Source: JAKALX01 sp964508715
GTDB lineage: Bacteria; Chloroflexota; Dehalococcoidia; Tepidiformales; Tepidiformaceae
NCBI GenBank assembly: GCA_964508715.1
Contig: CAZDUX010000015.1
Location: 23,146-87,145 of the forward strand
Direction of reading: 5' to 3'
DNA length: 64,000 nt
This document shows positions 39,828-48,720 of the stretch, piece after piece. Below the pieces are notes generated by a model. That model did not search any database. It was not told the origin of the DNA and saw only the letters and a program-made list of their open reading frames with translations. Numbering within the stretch: position 1 is the first letter of the stretch; every line of letters begins with the position of its first letter. The position numbers and the translations under genes were made by a program.

Positions 39828-41765
39828 TCACCGGCCTGCCTTCGCGGCGATGAGCGAGGCATAGACTTCGGCGCCTTCGGGACGAAGGTGGATGCCGTCA
39901 TCCCAGAAATAGCCATCCTGGCCTGCAGATGCGGAGTGCCAGTCGACGAGGACTGCGTTGGGGTGGGCGGCAACACCGGCGGCGATGACAGCGTTGTTCC
40001 CTTCCTCCCAGGGGCGGGCAACGTGGAGATTGACGAAGATGACGCGGGGAACACCGGCCAGGGCGGCCATCATCTGGTCGAACTGGCCAGACGTGAAGGT
40101 GCCATTGTTACCGATGGCGATGATGACAGTCGCCGGGAGCGTGCCACTTTCGCGTCGCGCAGCGAGCATGGCAACGACGGTGTAGGCCTGGCGGCCGACC
40201 GCGGCATCCACCTCGACGGACCCAAGGGCCGGCCCAAGGTAGGGAGCAGCACCCAGCAGGACCGAGTCGCCGATGGCGAGGATATCGGCCTTGACGGGCG
40301 GCGCAGGCGGAGGTGTCGGGGGCGGGGGCGGGGTTGGAGCCGTGACTGCAGCCTCGGTTGGGACGGGTGTTACCGGTGCAGCCGGAGGAGATGCCGGGGG
40401 CGTGGCTGCCGGCTCGGGGGTCACGGTGAAGGCGACTGATGCAGAGAGGGGTGACGGGGCAGAGCTATCCACCAGGCAGAGTTGGTCGTCGGCACCCTGC
40501 TGAAACCGGCCGGGGGCCGCACTCACGATCGTGTGGAGTGCGCCCTGGGGGAGCCACGGCGGCGGCGTCTCGGATTGTGCGACCGACACTGCGGAAACCA
40601 GCACGATGAGGGCCCCGGCGGCGCCGCTCCAGCCTGCCACGGCAGCCGCCGAGGACCAGCCCTGGGAGCGGACAGCCCGCCGGAACAGGGTGACCGGGCC
40701 AACTGCTCGCAGCGGGGCTTCGACGAAGCGGTAGGAGAGCGCAGCAAGCAGGAATGTGAGCCCGAGCTGGAGGGTGATGAGCAACGGGCCCGAGAAGCCA
40801 ACGTCTTCGGGCCGGGTGACCATGAAGATCGGCCAGTGCCAGAGGTAGATGCCGTAGGAGCGCTGACCGATCCAGCCAGGTATCCGGCCGCCAAGGACGC
40901 GAGCGACGACCTTCGACGAAGGATGGGCAGCGCCGAAGATGAGCACAGCCGAGAGCAGGGCGACCGCAGCGAAACCGCCGCGGTAGAGGAGGAGGGTGTG
41001 TTCGTCGACGAGCACGAAGATGGCGAGTAACGCGCCGAGTGCGGCGGCAGCCGAGGCATCAACCAAGATCGCTGTCCGGCGGCTACAAGAGGCTGCTGCA
41101 GGACGCGCCCAGGCGAGTGCAAGCGCCGCACCGGCAAGAAGGGCGACTGCTCGCGTGTCGGTGCCATAGTAGACGCGGGTTTCGGCTCCGCCCGGCGTAT
41201 AGAGGAGTGCCATCAGCACGCTCGAGGCGAAGCCACCGGCCACGACAAGAGCGATGAGACCACGCCTGCCAATGAATCGCATCGCCGGAAGGAAAAGCAG
41301 CGGCCAGACGAGGTAGAACTGCTCCTCGACGGCGAGCGACCAGAGATGCTGCAGAAGCGGCGGACGGCCAAGGGCCTCGAAGTAGGGACGATGCTCAACT
41401 ACCAGGTACCAGTTCGTGACGTAGCCAAGTGCGGCAAGGGCGCTACTGCGCAAGGACACGACCTCGCCAGGGAGAACGACGAGCGCGTAGGCGAGCGTCG
41501 CTGCGAGAACGAGATAGAGGGCAGGAAGCAGGCGGCGGGCACGGCGCGCCCAGAACTGGCCAAGGTTCACCCTCCGGGATGCGTTCCATTCGGTGAGGAG
41601 GAGGGATGTGATGAGGTAGCCGCTGACCACGAAGAAGACGTCGACTCCAAGGAACCCGCCGCGCATCCAGGTGAAGCCGAGATGGAAGAAGAGGACAGCC
41701 ACCACCGCGATGGCACGGAGACCATCGAGTGCGGGGATGTGGCGAATGCGTGGCCGGTTCTGCAT
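39828..41765 (-). CDS. Acyltransferase 3 / SGNH two-domain O-acyltransferase
   Basis: This 645-residue protein starts IPALDGLRAIAVVAVLFFHLGF and has VFFVVSGYLITSLL, the acyltransferase-3 signature, over about ten helices (residues 1-390). A Thr/Pro-rich linker (TPPPPPTPPPAPP) leads to an SGNH domain with AIGDSVLLGAAPY (Ser) and DDGIHLRPEG (Asp/His). The OafA/OatA type moves acetyl groups to polysaccharide or peptidoglycan outside the cell. The start is ATG at 41765. Confidence 0.92.
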   Translation of the reverse strand: MQNRPRIRHIPALDGLRAIAVVAVLFFHLGFTWMRGGFLGVDVFFVVSGYLITSLLLTEWNASRRVNLGQFWARRARRLLPALYLVLAATLAYALVVLPGEVVSLRSSALAALGYVTNWYLVVEHRPYFEALGRPPLLQHLWSLAVEEQFYLVWPLLFLPAMRFIGRRGLIALVVAGGFASSVLMALLYTPGGAETRVYYGTDTRAVALLAGAALALAWARPAAASCSRRTAILVDASAAAALGALLAIFVLVDEHTLLLYRGGFAAVALLSAVLIFGAAHPSSKVVARVLGGRIPGWIGQRSYGIYLWHWPIFMVTRPEDVGFSGPLLITLQLGLTFLLAALSYRFVEAPLRAVGPVTLFRRAVRSQGWSSAAAVAGWSGAAGALIVLVSAVSVAQSETPPPWLPQGALHTIVSAAPGRFQQGADDQLCLVDSSAPSPLSASVAFTVTPEPAATPPASPPAAPVTPVPTEAAVTAPTPPPPPTPPPAPPVKADILAIGDSVLLGAAPYLGPALGSVEVDAAVGRQAYTVVAMLAARRESGTLPATVIIAIGNNGTFTSGQFDQMMAALAGVPRVIFVNLHVARPWEEGNNAVIAAGVAAHPNAVLVDWHSASAGQDGYFWDDGIHLRPEGAEVYASLIAAKAGR

Positions 41766-41910
41766 CGTCGTGCTCCGACTATCCGCCAAAGTGCGGGCGC
41801 ACGAAAGGATCGTTCGGGCCAATGTCGTTGCGACCTGATTCTGTTCACGACAACCATGCAGACTCGAAGCGGCGGGGGCGGCCGGAGGACGAAAGATTCA
41901 GCGCGGCGAG

Positions 41911-41938
41911 TTGCCGCCACCCGCGGCGCCGGTATACT
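41911..41938 (+). promoter_or_regulatory. Promoter of the tRNA cluster
   Basis: TTGCCG (41911-41916), a 16-base spacer and TATACT (41933-41938) lie 14 bases before tRNA-Gly. The hexamers are close to consensus. Confidence 0.6.
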
Positions 41939-41952
41939 TGGAATCGTCGCGG

Positions 41953-42027
41953 GCGGAAGTAGCTCAGCGGTAGAGCGCCTCCTTGCCAAGGAGGAGGTCG
42001 CGAGTTCGAACCTCGTCTTCCGCTCCA
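41953..42027 (+). tRNA. tRNA-Gly (anticodon GCC)
   Basis: The acceptor arms GCGGAAG and CTTCCGC pair perfectly, the anticodon stem is CCTCC/GGAGG with loop TTGCCAA (anticodon at 41985-41987), the T-loop is GTTCGAA, and the CCA end is encoded. Confidence 0.97.
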
Positions 42028-42055
42028 TCCCACGACACCCGCCGGGCCACGAAAC

Positions 42056-42142
42056 GCCGAAGTGGCGGAATGGCAGACGCGGCGGTCTCAAAAACCGCTG
42101 AGCCTCAAGCTCGTGTGGGTTCGAATCCCACCTTCGGCACCA
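42056..42142 (+). tRNA. tRNA-Leu (anticodon CAA)
   Basis: This has class II length (87 nt) with a variable arm. Acceptor arms are GCCGAAG/CTTCGGC, the anticodon stem is GCGGT/ACCGC with loop CTCAAAA, and CCA is encoded at 42140-42142. Confidence 0.97.
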
Positions 42143-42231
42143 CCGCCATTCTTGCCACCACCGGGGTCTGCGCGAGCCTTGTGCGTGGACCTGGCCCTAG
42201 AATGCGTGCGGGCGCATGCAGCGCATCTTCT

Positions 42232-42305
42232 TGCCGAGTGGTGTAACGGTAGCACACGGGTCTTTGGAGCCTATGGTCGGGGTTCGAATCCCTGCTCGGC
42301 AACCA
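42232..42305 (+). tRNA. tRNA-Gln (anticodon TTG)
   Basis: Acceptor arms TGCCGAG/CTCGGCA are perfect and CCA is encoded. The anticodon loop reads CTTTGGA, giving TTG. The anticodon stem CGGGT/GCCTA is weak, with one likely mismatch at its base. T-loop GTTCGAA is present. Confidence 0.93.
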
Positions 42306-42354
42306 CACCAGGCGCCCGGTACTCCCGGTGCACTCCGCTGGCTCGCCGGTGTGG
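42303..42354 (+). terminator. Possible hairpin after the tRNA cluster
   Basis: CCACACC-(A)-GGCG pairs with CGCC-GGTGTGG across a 29-base loop, overlapping the tRNA-Gln 3' end. No U-run follows. It could end or mark the tRNA transcript. Confidence 0.3.
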
Positions 42355-42486
42355 GCGGCCGCTCGCCCTGGCGTTATCCCCGTTCCTCCAAATATGCCCC
42401 CGCCTGGACTGCATCGGGGCCGCAGGACGGCCGGTGAGGAATCGTGTGCCATCTGTGTCTCTAAATGTATTTGCAATTCATGGCAG

Positions 42487-42515
42487 TTGCGAAGGGTATT
42501 TCACCGGCCTACGCT
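42487..42515 (+). promoter_or_regulatory. Promoter of the cbiMQO operon
   Basis: TTGCGA (42487-42492), 17 bases, then TACGCT (42510-42515) form a sigma-70-like promoter; GGAGAGGG precedes the cbiM ATG. Two TTGC(A/G)A elements flank the -35 region (42470-42475 and 42487-42492), a pattern worth testing as a metalloregulator site. No cobalamin riboswitch core is visible in the 239 bases upstream. Confidence 0.45.
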
Positions 42516-42544
42516 AGTTGCACTCCCACGGGCCGGAGAGGGCA

Positions 42545-43885
42545 ATGCATATCCCGGATGGTTATCTCAGCCCCACGACGTGCGCTGGCGGCTACGTTGC
42601 AGCTATCCCCTTCTGGGGTGTCGCGGTTCAGCGCGTAAAACGAATCGTTGGGGGCTCGACGGTGCCCTTGCTTGCGGTGTTTTCCGCTTTCAGCTTCGCG
42701 ATCATGATGTTCAACGTCCCGGTACCGGGCGGGACAACCGCTCACGGGGTTGGGGGGACACTCTGCGCCATTGTGCTGGGGCCGTGGGCCGCGGTGATCG
42801 CCACCTCGGTCGCCCTCATCATCCAGGCACTGTTTTTCGGTGATGGGGGCATCACGGCGATCGGCGTCAACTGCCTCAACATGGGTATCGTGCTTCCCAT
42901 CACGGGTTACCTTTCCTACCGAGTAATGGCAGGAAGGAGCGGCATGCTGACGCAGCGGAGGGTTATCGCGGCGGCTATCGGCTCCTACGTGGGCATCACG
43001 ATCGCCGCGATACTCGTCGGGGTTGAACTGGGAATCCAGCCTCACTTCTGGAGCACGAACGGTGTGCCAGACTACAGCCCGTACAACCTGACCACTGCCA
43101 TCCCGGCGATGTTGCTCTCGCACATGCTGGGTGCGTCCTTTGTCGAGGCCGCGGTGACGGCCCTGGGGTTCGCCTATCTCCAACGCACATACCCGGAGTT
43201 GCTCCTTCGGGGGCGGCCAGGTGGTGAGGGCGAGGCTGACGCCGGACGGGCTCTGAACCCGTGGATTCCAGCGCTCGCGCTGACGGGTATCGCGATTGCG
43301 GTCATCTTTGTCGCCGGCCTGATTAAGGGTGGCGGAAGCTTCGACCAGTGGGCAGGCCTGGACTGGACCACCGTCAAGGCGGGCGACGTCGCCGGGACGG
43401 TTCTCGTGTCCGGCATCGCGTCGGCCATCGTTCTGCCGGCCGTATTCTTCCTGCTCCGCGGGCACCGCACGTGGCGGCCGATCATCGTCGCCGGCCTGGG
43501 TGTGCTGATCTGGGTGCCGATTGGCCTCATCGCCCCGGGGGGTGCGTTTGCCGAGGATCAGCCCGCGACGCAGGCGGAGGTCACAGCAGCGCTCCAGGCA
43601 CGGGCGAACGGCGACTCCTCGCTCTTCGACGCGCTTCCCGATGTCAACCGGCAGTGCGAGTGTGTCCCGGCAAACATCGACAACGTCAGCTTCTCGCAGA
43701 ACGCGCTGCTTGCGGGGTATGAGCCGCCGTGGGTGAACTCTACCGATCCGGTGTGGAAGCAGAACGTCGGCTACCAGGTGGCGGGGTTCGCGGGGGTCGC
43801 GATCTTCGGCCTGCTCGGCTACGCGATCTACCGGGTAGCGCGCATGCTCGTGCCGGCGCCGCCGCCGGATTGGCGGAGTGCCTGA
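42545..43885 (+). CDS. cbiM: Cobalt/nickel ECF transporter membrane subunit CbiM with fused C-terminal domain
   Basis: The protein has 446 residues. The N-terminal MHIPDGYLSP is the metal-binding hallmark (His2 ligand). GGTTAHGVGGTLCAIVLGPWAA and NCLNMGIVLP follow. Residues from about 240 onward add a second part with membrane helices and a periplasmic segment (GGAFAEDQPATQAEV... CECVP...), equivalent to the CbiN/NikN-like small subunits fused in some systems. It imports Co2+ or Ni2+. PduO at 55344 makes cobalt more likely. Confidence 0.93.
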   Translation: MHIPDGYLSPTTCAGGYVAAIPFWGVAVQRVKRIVGGSTVPLLAVFSAFSFAIMMFNVPVPGGTTAHGVGGTLCAIVLGPWAAVIATSVALIIQALFFGDGGITAIGVNCLNMGIVLPITGYLSYRVMAGRSGMLTQRRVIAAAIGSYVGITIAAILVGVELGIQPHFWSTNGVPDYSPYNLTTAIPAMLLSHMLGASFVEAAVTALGFAYLQRTYPELLLRGRPGGEGEADAGRALNPWIPALALTGIAIAVIFVAGLIKGGGSFDQWAGLDWTTVKAGDVAGTVLVSGIASAIVLPAVFFLLRGHRTWRPIIVAGLGVLIWVPIGLIAPGGAFAEDQPATQAEVTAALQARANGDSSLFDALPDVNRQCECVPANIDNVSFSQNALLAGYEPPWVNSTDPVWKQNVGYQVAGFAGVAIFGLLGYAIYRVARMLVPAPPPDWRSA

Positions 43886-43886
43886 A

Positions 43887-44774
43887 ATGACCGTTCTTGC
43901 TCCAGCCAGCGAACGGCCGGCACGGCCGCCGAAGACGAAGAAACGGAAACGAGGCTTCGTGGAGAGGACGCTCTCCGGCATCTCGGCAAATATCGAGAGT
44001 GCCGTCTTCTCGGAAGAGAACGCCCGGCGGAATGCCTTTCTCCAGCGGCGCGACCCGCGCGCAAAGCTCGTTGCGTTCACCGCACTGGTCATCGCAGCAG
44101 GGATCTCACGGGACTGGCGCGTGCTGGGGGCCCTCTACTTGCTTACCCTGTGGGGCATCGCCGCAGGGGACCTCGATGCACGGTCATTTCTGAAGCGTGT
44201 ATGGCTTGGGATCCCACTCTTCAGCGGAATCGTCGTCCTGCCTTCGATCTTCTTCATCAGTGGACGGGCGCTTTTCCACATACCCCTCGGATTCGCCACA
44301 CTCACGGCAACACGGGCCGGGGCCGGGGCAGCAGGTATCTTCGTCTTACGCGTCGCGACCTGCGTCTCACTGGGGATCCTGCTCGTCCTGACGACACGGT
44401 GGGCGGACATCCTGAAGTCGCTCCGGTTCTTCCGGGTACCGACGGTCTTCGTACTCATCCTTGGGATGAGCTACCGGTACATCTTCCTCGTCCTCCACAC
44501 CGTCAACGGGATGTTCGAATCGCGGAAGAGCCGGATCGTGGCGGAGACCTCCGGGCGTGAACAGCGCTGGTGGATTGTGGCGTCGATGAGTGTGCTGTTG
44601 AGCAGGTCGTTCCGGATGAGTGACGACGTCTACCAGGCGATGCTGGCACGGGGATTCACGGGCCAGGTGCGCACGCTCACGAGCTATCGAATGGGAGGGG
44701 CCGACTGGGGTCTTGTAGGCATCGCGTTAATCGCATCAGTGGCTGCAATCGCCGCGAACGGATGGCTGGTCTGA
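43887..44774 (+). CDS. cbiQ: ECF transporter transmembrane protein CbiQ
   Basis: This 295-residue EcfT-type coupling subunit has about five helices and the cytosolic SRKSR-containing and MLARGFTGQ Ala-Arg-Gly motifs that contact the ATPase. The N-terminus is long and basic (PKTKKRKRG). ATG at 43887 is preferred to GTG 43878 because GCGGAG lies eight bases upstream. Confidence 0.92.
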   Translation: MTVLAPASERPARPPKTKKRKRGFVERTLSGISANIESAVFSEENARRNAFLQRRDPRAKLVAFTALVIAAGISRDWRVLGALYLLTLWGIAAGDLDARSFLKRVWLGIPLFSGIVVLPSIFFISGRALFHIPLGFATLTATRAGAGAAGIFVLRVATCVSLGILLVLTTRWADILKSLRFFRVPTVFVLILGMSYRYIFLVLHTVNGMFESRKSRIVAETSGREQRWWIVASMSVLLSRSFRMSDDVYQAMLARGFTGQVRTLTSYRMGGADWGLVGIALIASVAAIAANGWLV

Positions 44775-45625
44775 TGCCGGCTCGTATCGATTCGCCGCTC
44801 GTATTCGAACTCGAGGATGTGCGTTACACCTACAGCCGGCGGCAACTCGCCCTAGACGGCATTAGCCTGCATGTGCGGCAAGGGGAGCATGTCGCCCTCC
44901 TTGGGGCAAACGGTTGTGGCAAATCCACGCTGCTAAAGATGCTCGACGGTCTGTTACGCCCGACATCGGGACGGCTTCGGCTGCTTGGCGACGACATCGC
45001 GACGCTCGAAAGCGACGCCTCTGAAGAGCACGGGTTTCACCGGCAGGTTGGGCTCGTATTCCAGGACCCGGACGTCCAGCTCTTTTCGCCAACCGTTGGG
45101 GATGATGTCGCCTTCGGGCCGCTCCAACTTGGCCTCCCGCTCCCTGAGGTCCGCCGGCGCGTCGAGTCGGCGCTCAACGAGATGGAGATTCCACAACTTC
45201 GTGACCGCGCTCCATTCGAGCTCTCGGGCGGCGAGAAGAAGCGTGCCGCAATCGCCTCGGTGCTCTCGCTGGACCCCTCGGTCATCCTGTTCGACGAGCC
45301 AACGGCAAGCCTGGACCCACGCACCAAGTGGGTGCTGGTCAACCTGATCCAGAAGCTGGGTGAGAGCGGGCGAACAACGATTGTGGCCACGCACGACCTG
45401 GAGATCGTGCCGCTGATCGCCGAGCGCGTGGTGGTCATCGGCGAGGAGCGGAAGGTACTTGCCGACGGGACACCGGCGGAGATTCTCGAAGATGAGGCGC
45501 TGCTCATTCGCGCGAACCTCATCCACGAGCACCTGCACCGTCATGCCGCGCTGGTTCACTCCCACGCGCACGATGCCGGGCACCACTCGCCGGACAAGGA
45601 TGGCGCAACAGTGTCAGGTACCTGA
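44774..45625 (+). CDS. cbiO: ECF transporter ATPase CbiO with His-rich tail
   Basis: This 283-residue ATPase has Walker A GANGCGKSTLL, Q-loop FQDPDVQLFSPTV, signature LSGGEKKRAAIA and Walker B VILFDEPTASLD. The C-terminus is unusually His-rich (HEHLHRHAALVHSHAHDAGHH), probably binding Co2+ or Ni2+ and sensing or storing the metal. The start TGATG overlaps cbiQ by one base. Confidence 0.93.
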   Translation: MPARIDSPLVFELEDVRYTYSRRQLALDGISLHVRQGEHVALLGANGCGKSTLLKMLDGLLRPTSGRLRLLGDDIATLESDASEEHGFHRQVGLVFQDPDVQLFSPTVGDDVAFGPLQLGLPLPEVRRRVESALNEMEIPQLRDRAPFELSGGEKKRAAIASVLSLDPSVILFDEPTASLDPRTKWVLVNLIQKLGESGRTTIVATHDLEIVPLIAERVVVIGEERKVLADGTPAEILEDEALLIRANLIHEHLHRHAALVHSHAHDAGHHSPDKDGATVSGT

Positions 45626-45671
45626 CCATCGCCCGTTGGCCCGGTGGAAGAGCGTGCCGGAGACCGGGCCA
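45613..45671. terminator. Bidirectional hairpin between cbiO and the cupin gene
   Basis: TGGCCCGGT (45637-45645) and ACCGGGCCA (45663-45671) form a 9-bp stem with a 17-base loop between convergent genes. Just before it the cbiO stop lies in a perfect 14-bp palindrome (GTCAGGTACCTGAC, 45613-45626). No U-run is present. Confidence 0.4.
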
Positions 45672-45725
45672 GATCCAGCGCTCAATCTCCTGCATGGGGG
45701 CCGCCGGAAGGGATCGTACGGAGAG

Positions 45726-46076
45726 TCACTCGCCCCTGACGATATCCACCGAGATCTCGATGGCGACGTCCTGTCCCCGGTTTTCGAGCCAGTGAAGCGT
45801 TTCCCTGTCTTCGGGCCAACCCACGCCGGGGCCGTAGTCGGTGGCAATCCCGTCGCGATGGTCGGTGATGGTCCCCTGCAGGACACAGACGACACCCGGG
45901 CGGCCCTTGTGGTCGTGGAGTGGCCCGAAGACAGCCCCGGGCGCGAAGGTGAATCGCCGCATGCGAAGCCGAAGCCCCGCCATCCCTTCGATCTCCGGGC
46001 CAAGATCGACGACCGCGAGCAGTTCTGATGCGACGCCCTGCGTGGGCGGAACCACGTCCTGGTTGGCCAACATCAT
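45726..46076 (-). CDS. Small cupin-domain protein A
   Basis: This 116-residue single-domain cupin has MRRFTFAPGAVFGPLHDHKGRPGVVCVLQGTI (quoted in parts: PGAVFGPLHDHKGRP), in which HDH gives two metal-binding His. The ending carries DRETLHWLENRG. The start is uncertain: AAGGAGG directly precedes ATGATGTTG, so TTG at 46070 has the best spacing. It is divergent from another cupin. Confidence 0.75.
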   Translation of the reverse strand: MMLANQDVVPPTQGVASELLAVVDLGPEIEGMAGLRLRMRRFTFAPGAVFGPLHDHKGRPGVVCVLQGTITDHRDGIATDYGPGVGWPEDRETLHWLENRGQDVAIEISVDIVRGE

Positions 46077-46223
46077 CCTCCTTATCCTGATTACGTGATG
46101 GATCGTATACGCCTTTTCGCTCTGGCAGTCACCACGTCCGCCCGGCGGGGATGACCCCCACAGGCTCTTCGCAGGCGTAGACTGGACCCAGGTCCACGCA
46201 TTTTCCGGCCGAGGAGGACCCGC

Positions 46224-46622
46224 ATGCGCATCACCCGCAATTCGCTCGAGACCAGCAAGGGAGCGGCCGAAAGGTTCACGGGCGATGTCTATGTTGACCC
46301 GGTAGCCGCGCCTGAAGGTGCGTTCAGTGTCAATGCGAGCAACGTGCACTTCGCCCCGGGTGCCCGCACGGCCTGGCACACTCACCCCAACGGCCAAGCG
46401 ATCTACGTTTTTGAAGGACAGGGACGAGTCGCCCGGAGAGGGGCGCCCGTCGAGCAGGTGGCTCCTGGCGACCGTGTCTTCTTCGAGCCCGGCGAGGAGC
46501 ACTGCCATGGCGCCGCACCCGACCGCTTCATGAGCCACCTCTCGATCGTCGTTACCGACGAGCGCGGCAACTCGGCGACCTGGGGCCGGCAGGTGACCGA
46601 CGAGGAGTACGAGGCGGGATAG
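46224..46622 (+). CDS. Small cupin-domain protein B
   Basis: This 132-residue cupin has NVHFAPGARTAWHTHPNGQAIYVFEGQGRVARRG (in parts: PGARTAWHTHPNGQ), with His-x-His and a late PGEEHCHGAAP motif that forms the metal site. It resembles cupins fused to or beside carboxymuconolactone decarboxylase-like proteins. GAGGAGG precedes the ATG. It lies 100 bases before the acetoin-dehydrogenase operon and could be co-regulated. Confidence 0.85.
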   Translation: MRITRNSLETSKGAAERFTGDVYVDPVAAPEGAFSVNASNVHFAPGARTAWHTHPNGQAIYVFEGQGRVARRGAPVEQVAPGDRVFFEPGEEHCHGAAPDRFMSHLSIVVTDERGNSATWGRQVTDEEYEAG

Positions 46623-46723
46623 GGCGGCCTTTTCGGCCCAACTCCATCCTGCCTCTGGCAACCTTCCGGCTGCCAACTCATACTGTGCGGGTCGTTCGAA
46701 CTCCACCTATTGGAGGTGCTGAC

Positions 46724-47716
46724 GTGGCACTGAGCCAGGAGACGCTGCTCGATATTCACCGGCGGATGGTCCGCATCCGGGTCTTCGAAGAAGAAGCGGG
46801 AAAGCTCATGGAGTCGGGCAAGGTGCCGGGGGCGCTCCACCTCTACGTCGGCGAAGAGGCGGTGGCGGCCGGCGTGATGGTCCACCTGCGCGACACCGAC
46901 CAGATCACGAGTACGCATCGCGGGCACGGCCACCTCGTGGCCAAGGGTGGCGACCTGAAGAAGATGTACGCCGAGCTATTCGGGAGGGCCACCGGCTACT
47001 GCAAGGGCAAGGGTGGGAGCATGCACATCTCCGACCTCGACCTTGGCATGCTGGGGGCGAACGGTATTGTCGGCGCGGGGCCTGTCATTGCGATCGGTGC
47101 CGCCTTCTCGAACCGCTATCGCAAGACCGACAACGTGACCGTTTGCTTCTTTGGCGACGGGGCGAGTAACGAGGGTACCTTCCACGAGGCGGCGAACATG
47201 GCGGCGCTCTACAAGCTGCCGGTCATCTTCGTATGCGAGAACAACGGGTTCGGCGAGTTCACCCGGCAGGAACGGCACCAGGCCGTGCACGACATCGCCG
47301 ACCGTGCAGCCGGATATGGCATGCCCGGTGTCGTCGTCGATGGCATGGATGCAATCGCCGTCTATGAGACCGCCGGCGAGGCGATCGCGCGGGCTCGCCG
47401 GGGTAGCGGGCCGATGCTGCTCGAGGCGAAGACGTACCGGTTCTTCGACCACGTCGGGATGCGTGGCATGGGGGTAGTCTATCGCGAAGACCGCGAGGTG
47501 CAGGAGTGGCGCGAGCGCGACCCCATCTCGCTCATGGAGACGCACCTCGCAGAACAGGGCGTTCTCTCTGAACAGCAGGCAGCGGCCATCCGCCAGGGTG
47601 TAGAGGCCGAGGTGCGAGATGCCATCGCCTATGCCGAGTCGAGCCCATTTCCGGAGCCGGGCGCGCTTCTCGAAGACATCTACACGCCATCGGCACGGCA
47701 GGAGGTGCGAGCATGA
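46724..47716 (+). CDS. acoA: Acetoin/2-oxoacid dehydrogenase E1 alpha
   Basis: This 330-residue thiamine-diphosphate subunit has the TPP motif GDGASNEGTFHEAANMAALY and the entry loop TSTHRGHGHLVAKGGDLK. The presence of AcoX and the two-gene E1 suggests acetoin dehydrogenase, but a branched or pyruvate enzyme is possible. GTG at 46724 has GGAGG seven bases upstream. It overlaps acoB by four bases. Confidence 0.88.
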   Translation: MALSQETLLDIHRRMVRIRVFEEEAGKLMESGKVPGALHLYVGEEAVAAGVMVHLRDTDQITSTHRGHGHLVAKGGDLKKMYAELFGRATGYCKGKGGSMHISDLDLGMLGANGIVGAGPVIAIGAAFSNRYRKTDNVTVCFFGDGASNEGTFHEAANMAALYKLPVIFVCENNGFGEFTRQERHQAVHDIADRAAGYGMPGVVVDGMDAIAVYETAGEAIARARRGSGPMLLEAKTYRFFDHVGMRGMGVVYREDREVQEWRERDPISLMETHLAEQGVLSEQQAAAIRQGVEAEVRDAIAYAESSPFPEPGALLEDIYTPSARQEVRA

Positions 47717-48720
47717 CAAGCGTGGAAGCACCCGCGGCCCGGCAACTGACGTACGTCGGCGCTGTCAACGAGACGTTTGCCCAGCTCATGCGCGAGGATC
47801 CGGACATCTTCCTCTGCGGGGAGGATGTCGCGCTCTACGGGAGTGTCTTTGGCGTAGCGCGCGGACTTCTTGCCGAATTCGGGCCAGAACGCGTCATCGA
47901 CACTCCAATCTCCGAGTCCGGGATCATGGGTTTGGGTCTCGGCGCCGCCGCCACCGGTCTGCGGCCGATCGTCGACATCATGTTCATGGACTTCATGGGC
48001 GTCTGCATGGACGAAATCGTCAACCAGATCGCCAAGATGAAGTACATGTTCGGCGGGAAGGCGAAGCTGCCCCTGACCATCCACACGATGGCTGGTGCTG
48101 GAACGAGCATGGCGGCGCAGCACAGCCAGAGCCTCGAGGCGTGGTTCTGCCATGTGCCGGGGCTGAAAGTCGTGATGCCCAGTGGTCCCTATGAGGCGAA
48201 GGGACTCCTCGCCGCGGCGGTCCGCGATGACAATCCAGTGATGGTGATCAACACGAAGACATTGCTCGGGATGCGCACCTACGTCCCGGAGGAGCTCTAT
48301 GAGATCCCGCTTGGCAAGGCAAACGTGGTACGAGAGGGTTCGAATTTCACGATCGTCGCCATTGGGCGGATGGTTGGCGAAAGCGTTCGCGCCGCCAAGA
48401 TGCTCGCCGCCGATGGGCTCGATGTCGAGGTGATCGACCCCCGCACGCTCCAGCCGTTCGATACAGAGACGGTGGTGAACTCTGTCCGGAAAACGCACCG
48501 TGCGGTTGTGGCGCATGAAGCCGTGCGTTTCGGGGGGATTGGCGCCGAGTTCGCGTCACAGATCCAGGAAGAGGCATTCGACTATCTTGACGCTCCGGTC
48601 GGACGGGTCGGCGCACCGTTTTCGCCGGTGCCGTTCAGCCCGGTACTGGAGCAGGAGTACATGCCGAGTGCGGAGAAGGTTGCGGCGGAGGTACGGCGCA
48701 TCCTGGGGAAGCAGGTCTAG
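47713..48720 (+). CDS. acoB: Acetoin/2-oxoacid dehydrogenase E1 beta
   Basis: This 335-residue subunit has FLCGEDVALYGSVFGVARGL, DTPISESGIMGLGLGAA (catalytic Glu) and HTMAGAGTSMAAQHSQSLEAWF. The pyrimidine-binding domain is intact. It pairs with acoA to form the heterotetrameric E1. Confidence 0.92.
   Translation: MTSVEAPAARQLTYVGAVNETFAQLMREDPDIFLCGEDVALYGSVFGVARGLLAEFGPERVIDTPISESGIMGLGLGAAATGLRPIVDIMFMDFMGVCMDEIVNQIAKMKYMFGGKAKLPLTIHTMAGAGTSMAAQHSQSLEAWFCHVPGLKVVMPSGPYEAKGLLAAAVRDDNPVMVINTKTLLGMRTYVPEELYEIPLGKANVVREGSNFTIVAIGRMVGESVRAAKMLAADGLDVEVIDPRTLQPFDTETVVNSVRKTHRAVVAHEAVRFGGIGAEFASQIQEEAFDYLDAPVGRVGAPFSPVPFSPVLEQEYMPSAEKVAAEVRRILGKQV

Noticed and set aside
42306..42544. Cobalamin riboswitch before cbiM
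   Set aside because: No B12 box or conserved core was found by eye in the gap; only a promoter and a tRNA-end hairpin are supported.
42509..44092. Open frame of 527 codons antisense to cbiM and cbiQ
   Set aside because: Composition is Arg/His/Gly-rich with no fold, and cbiM and cbiQ are clear on the plus strand.
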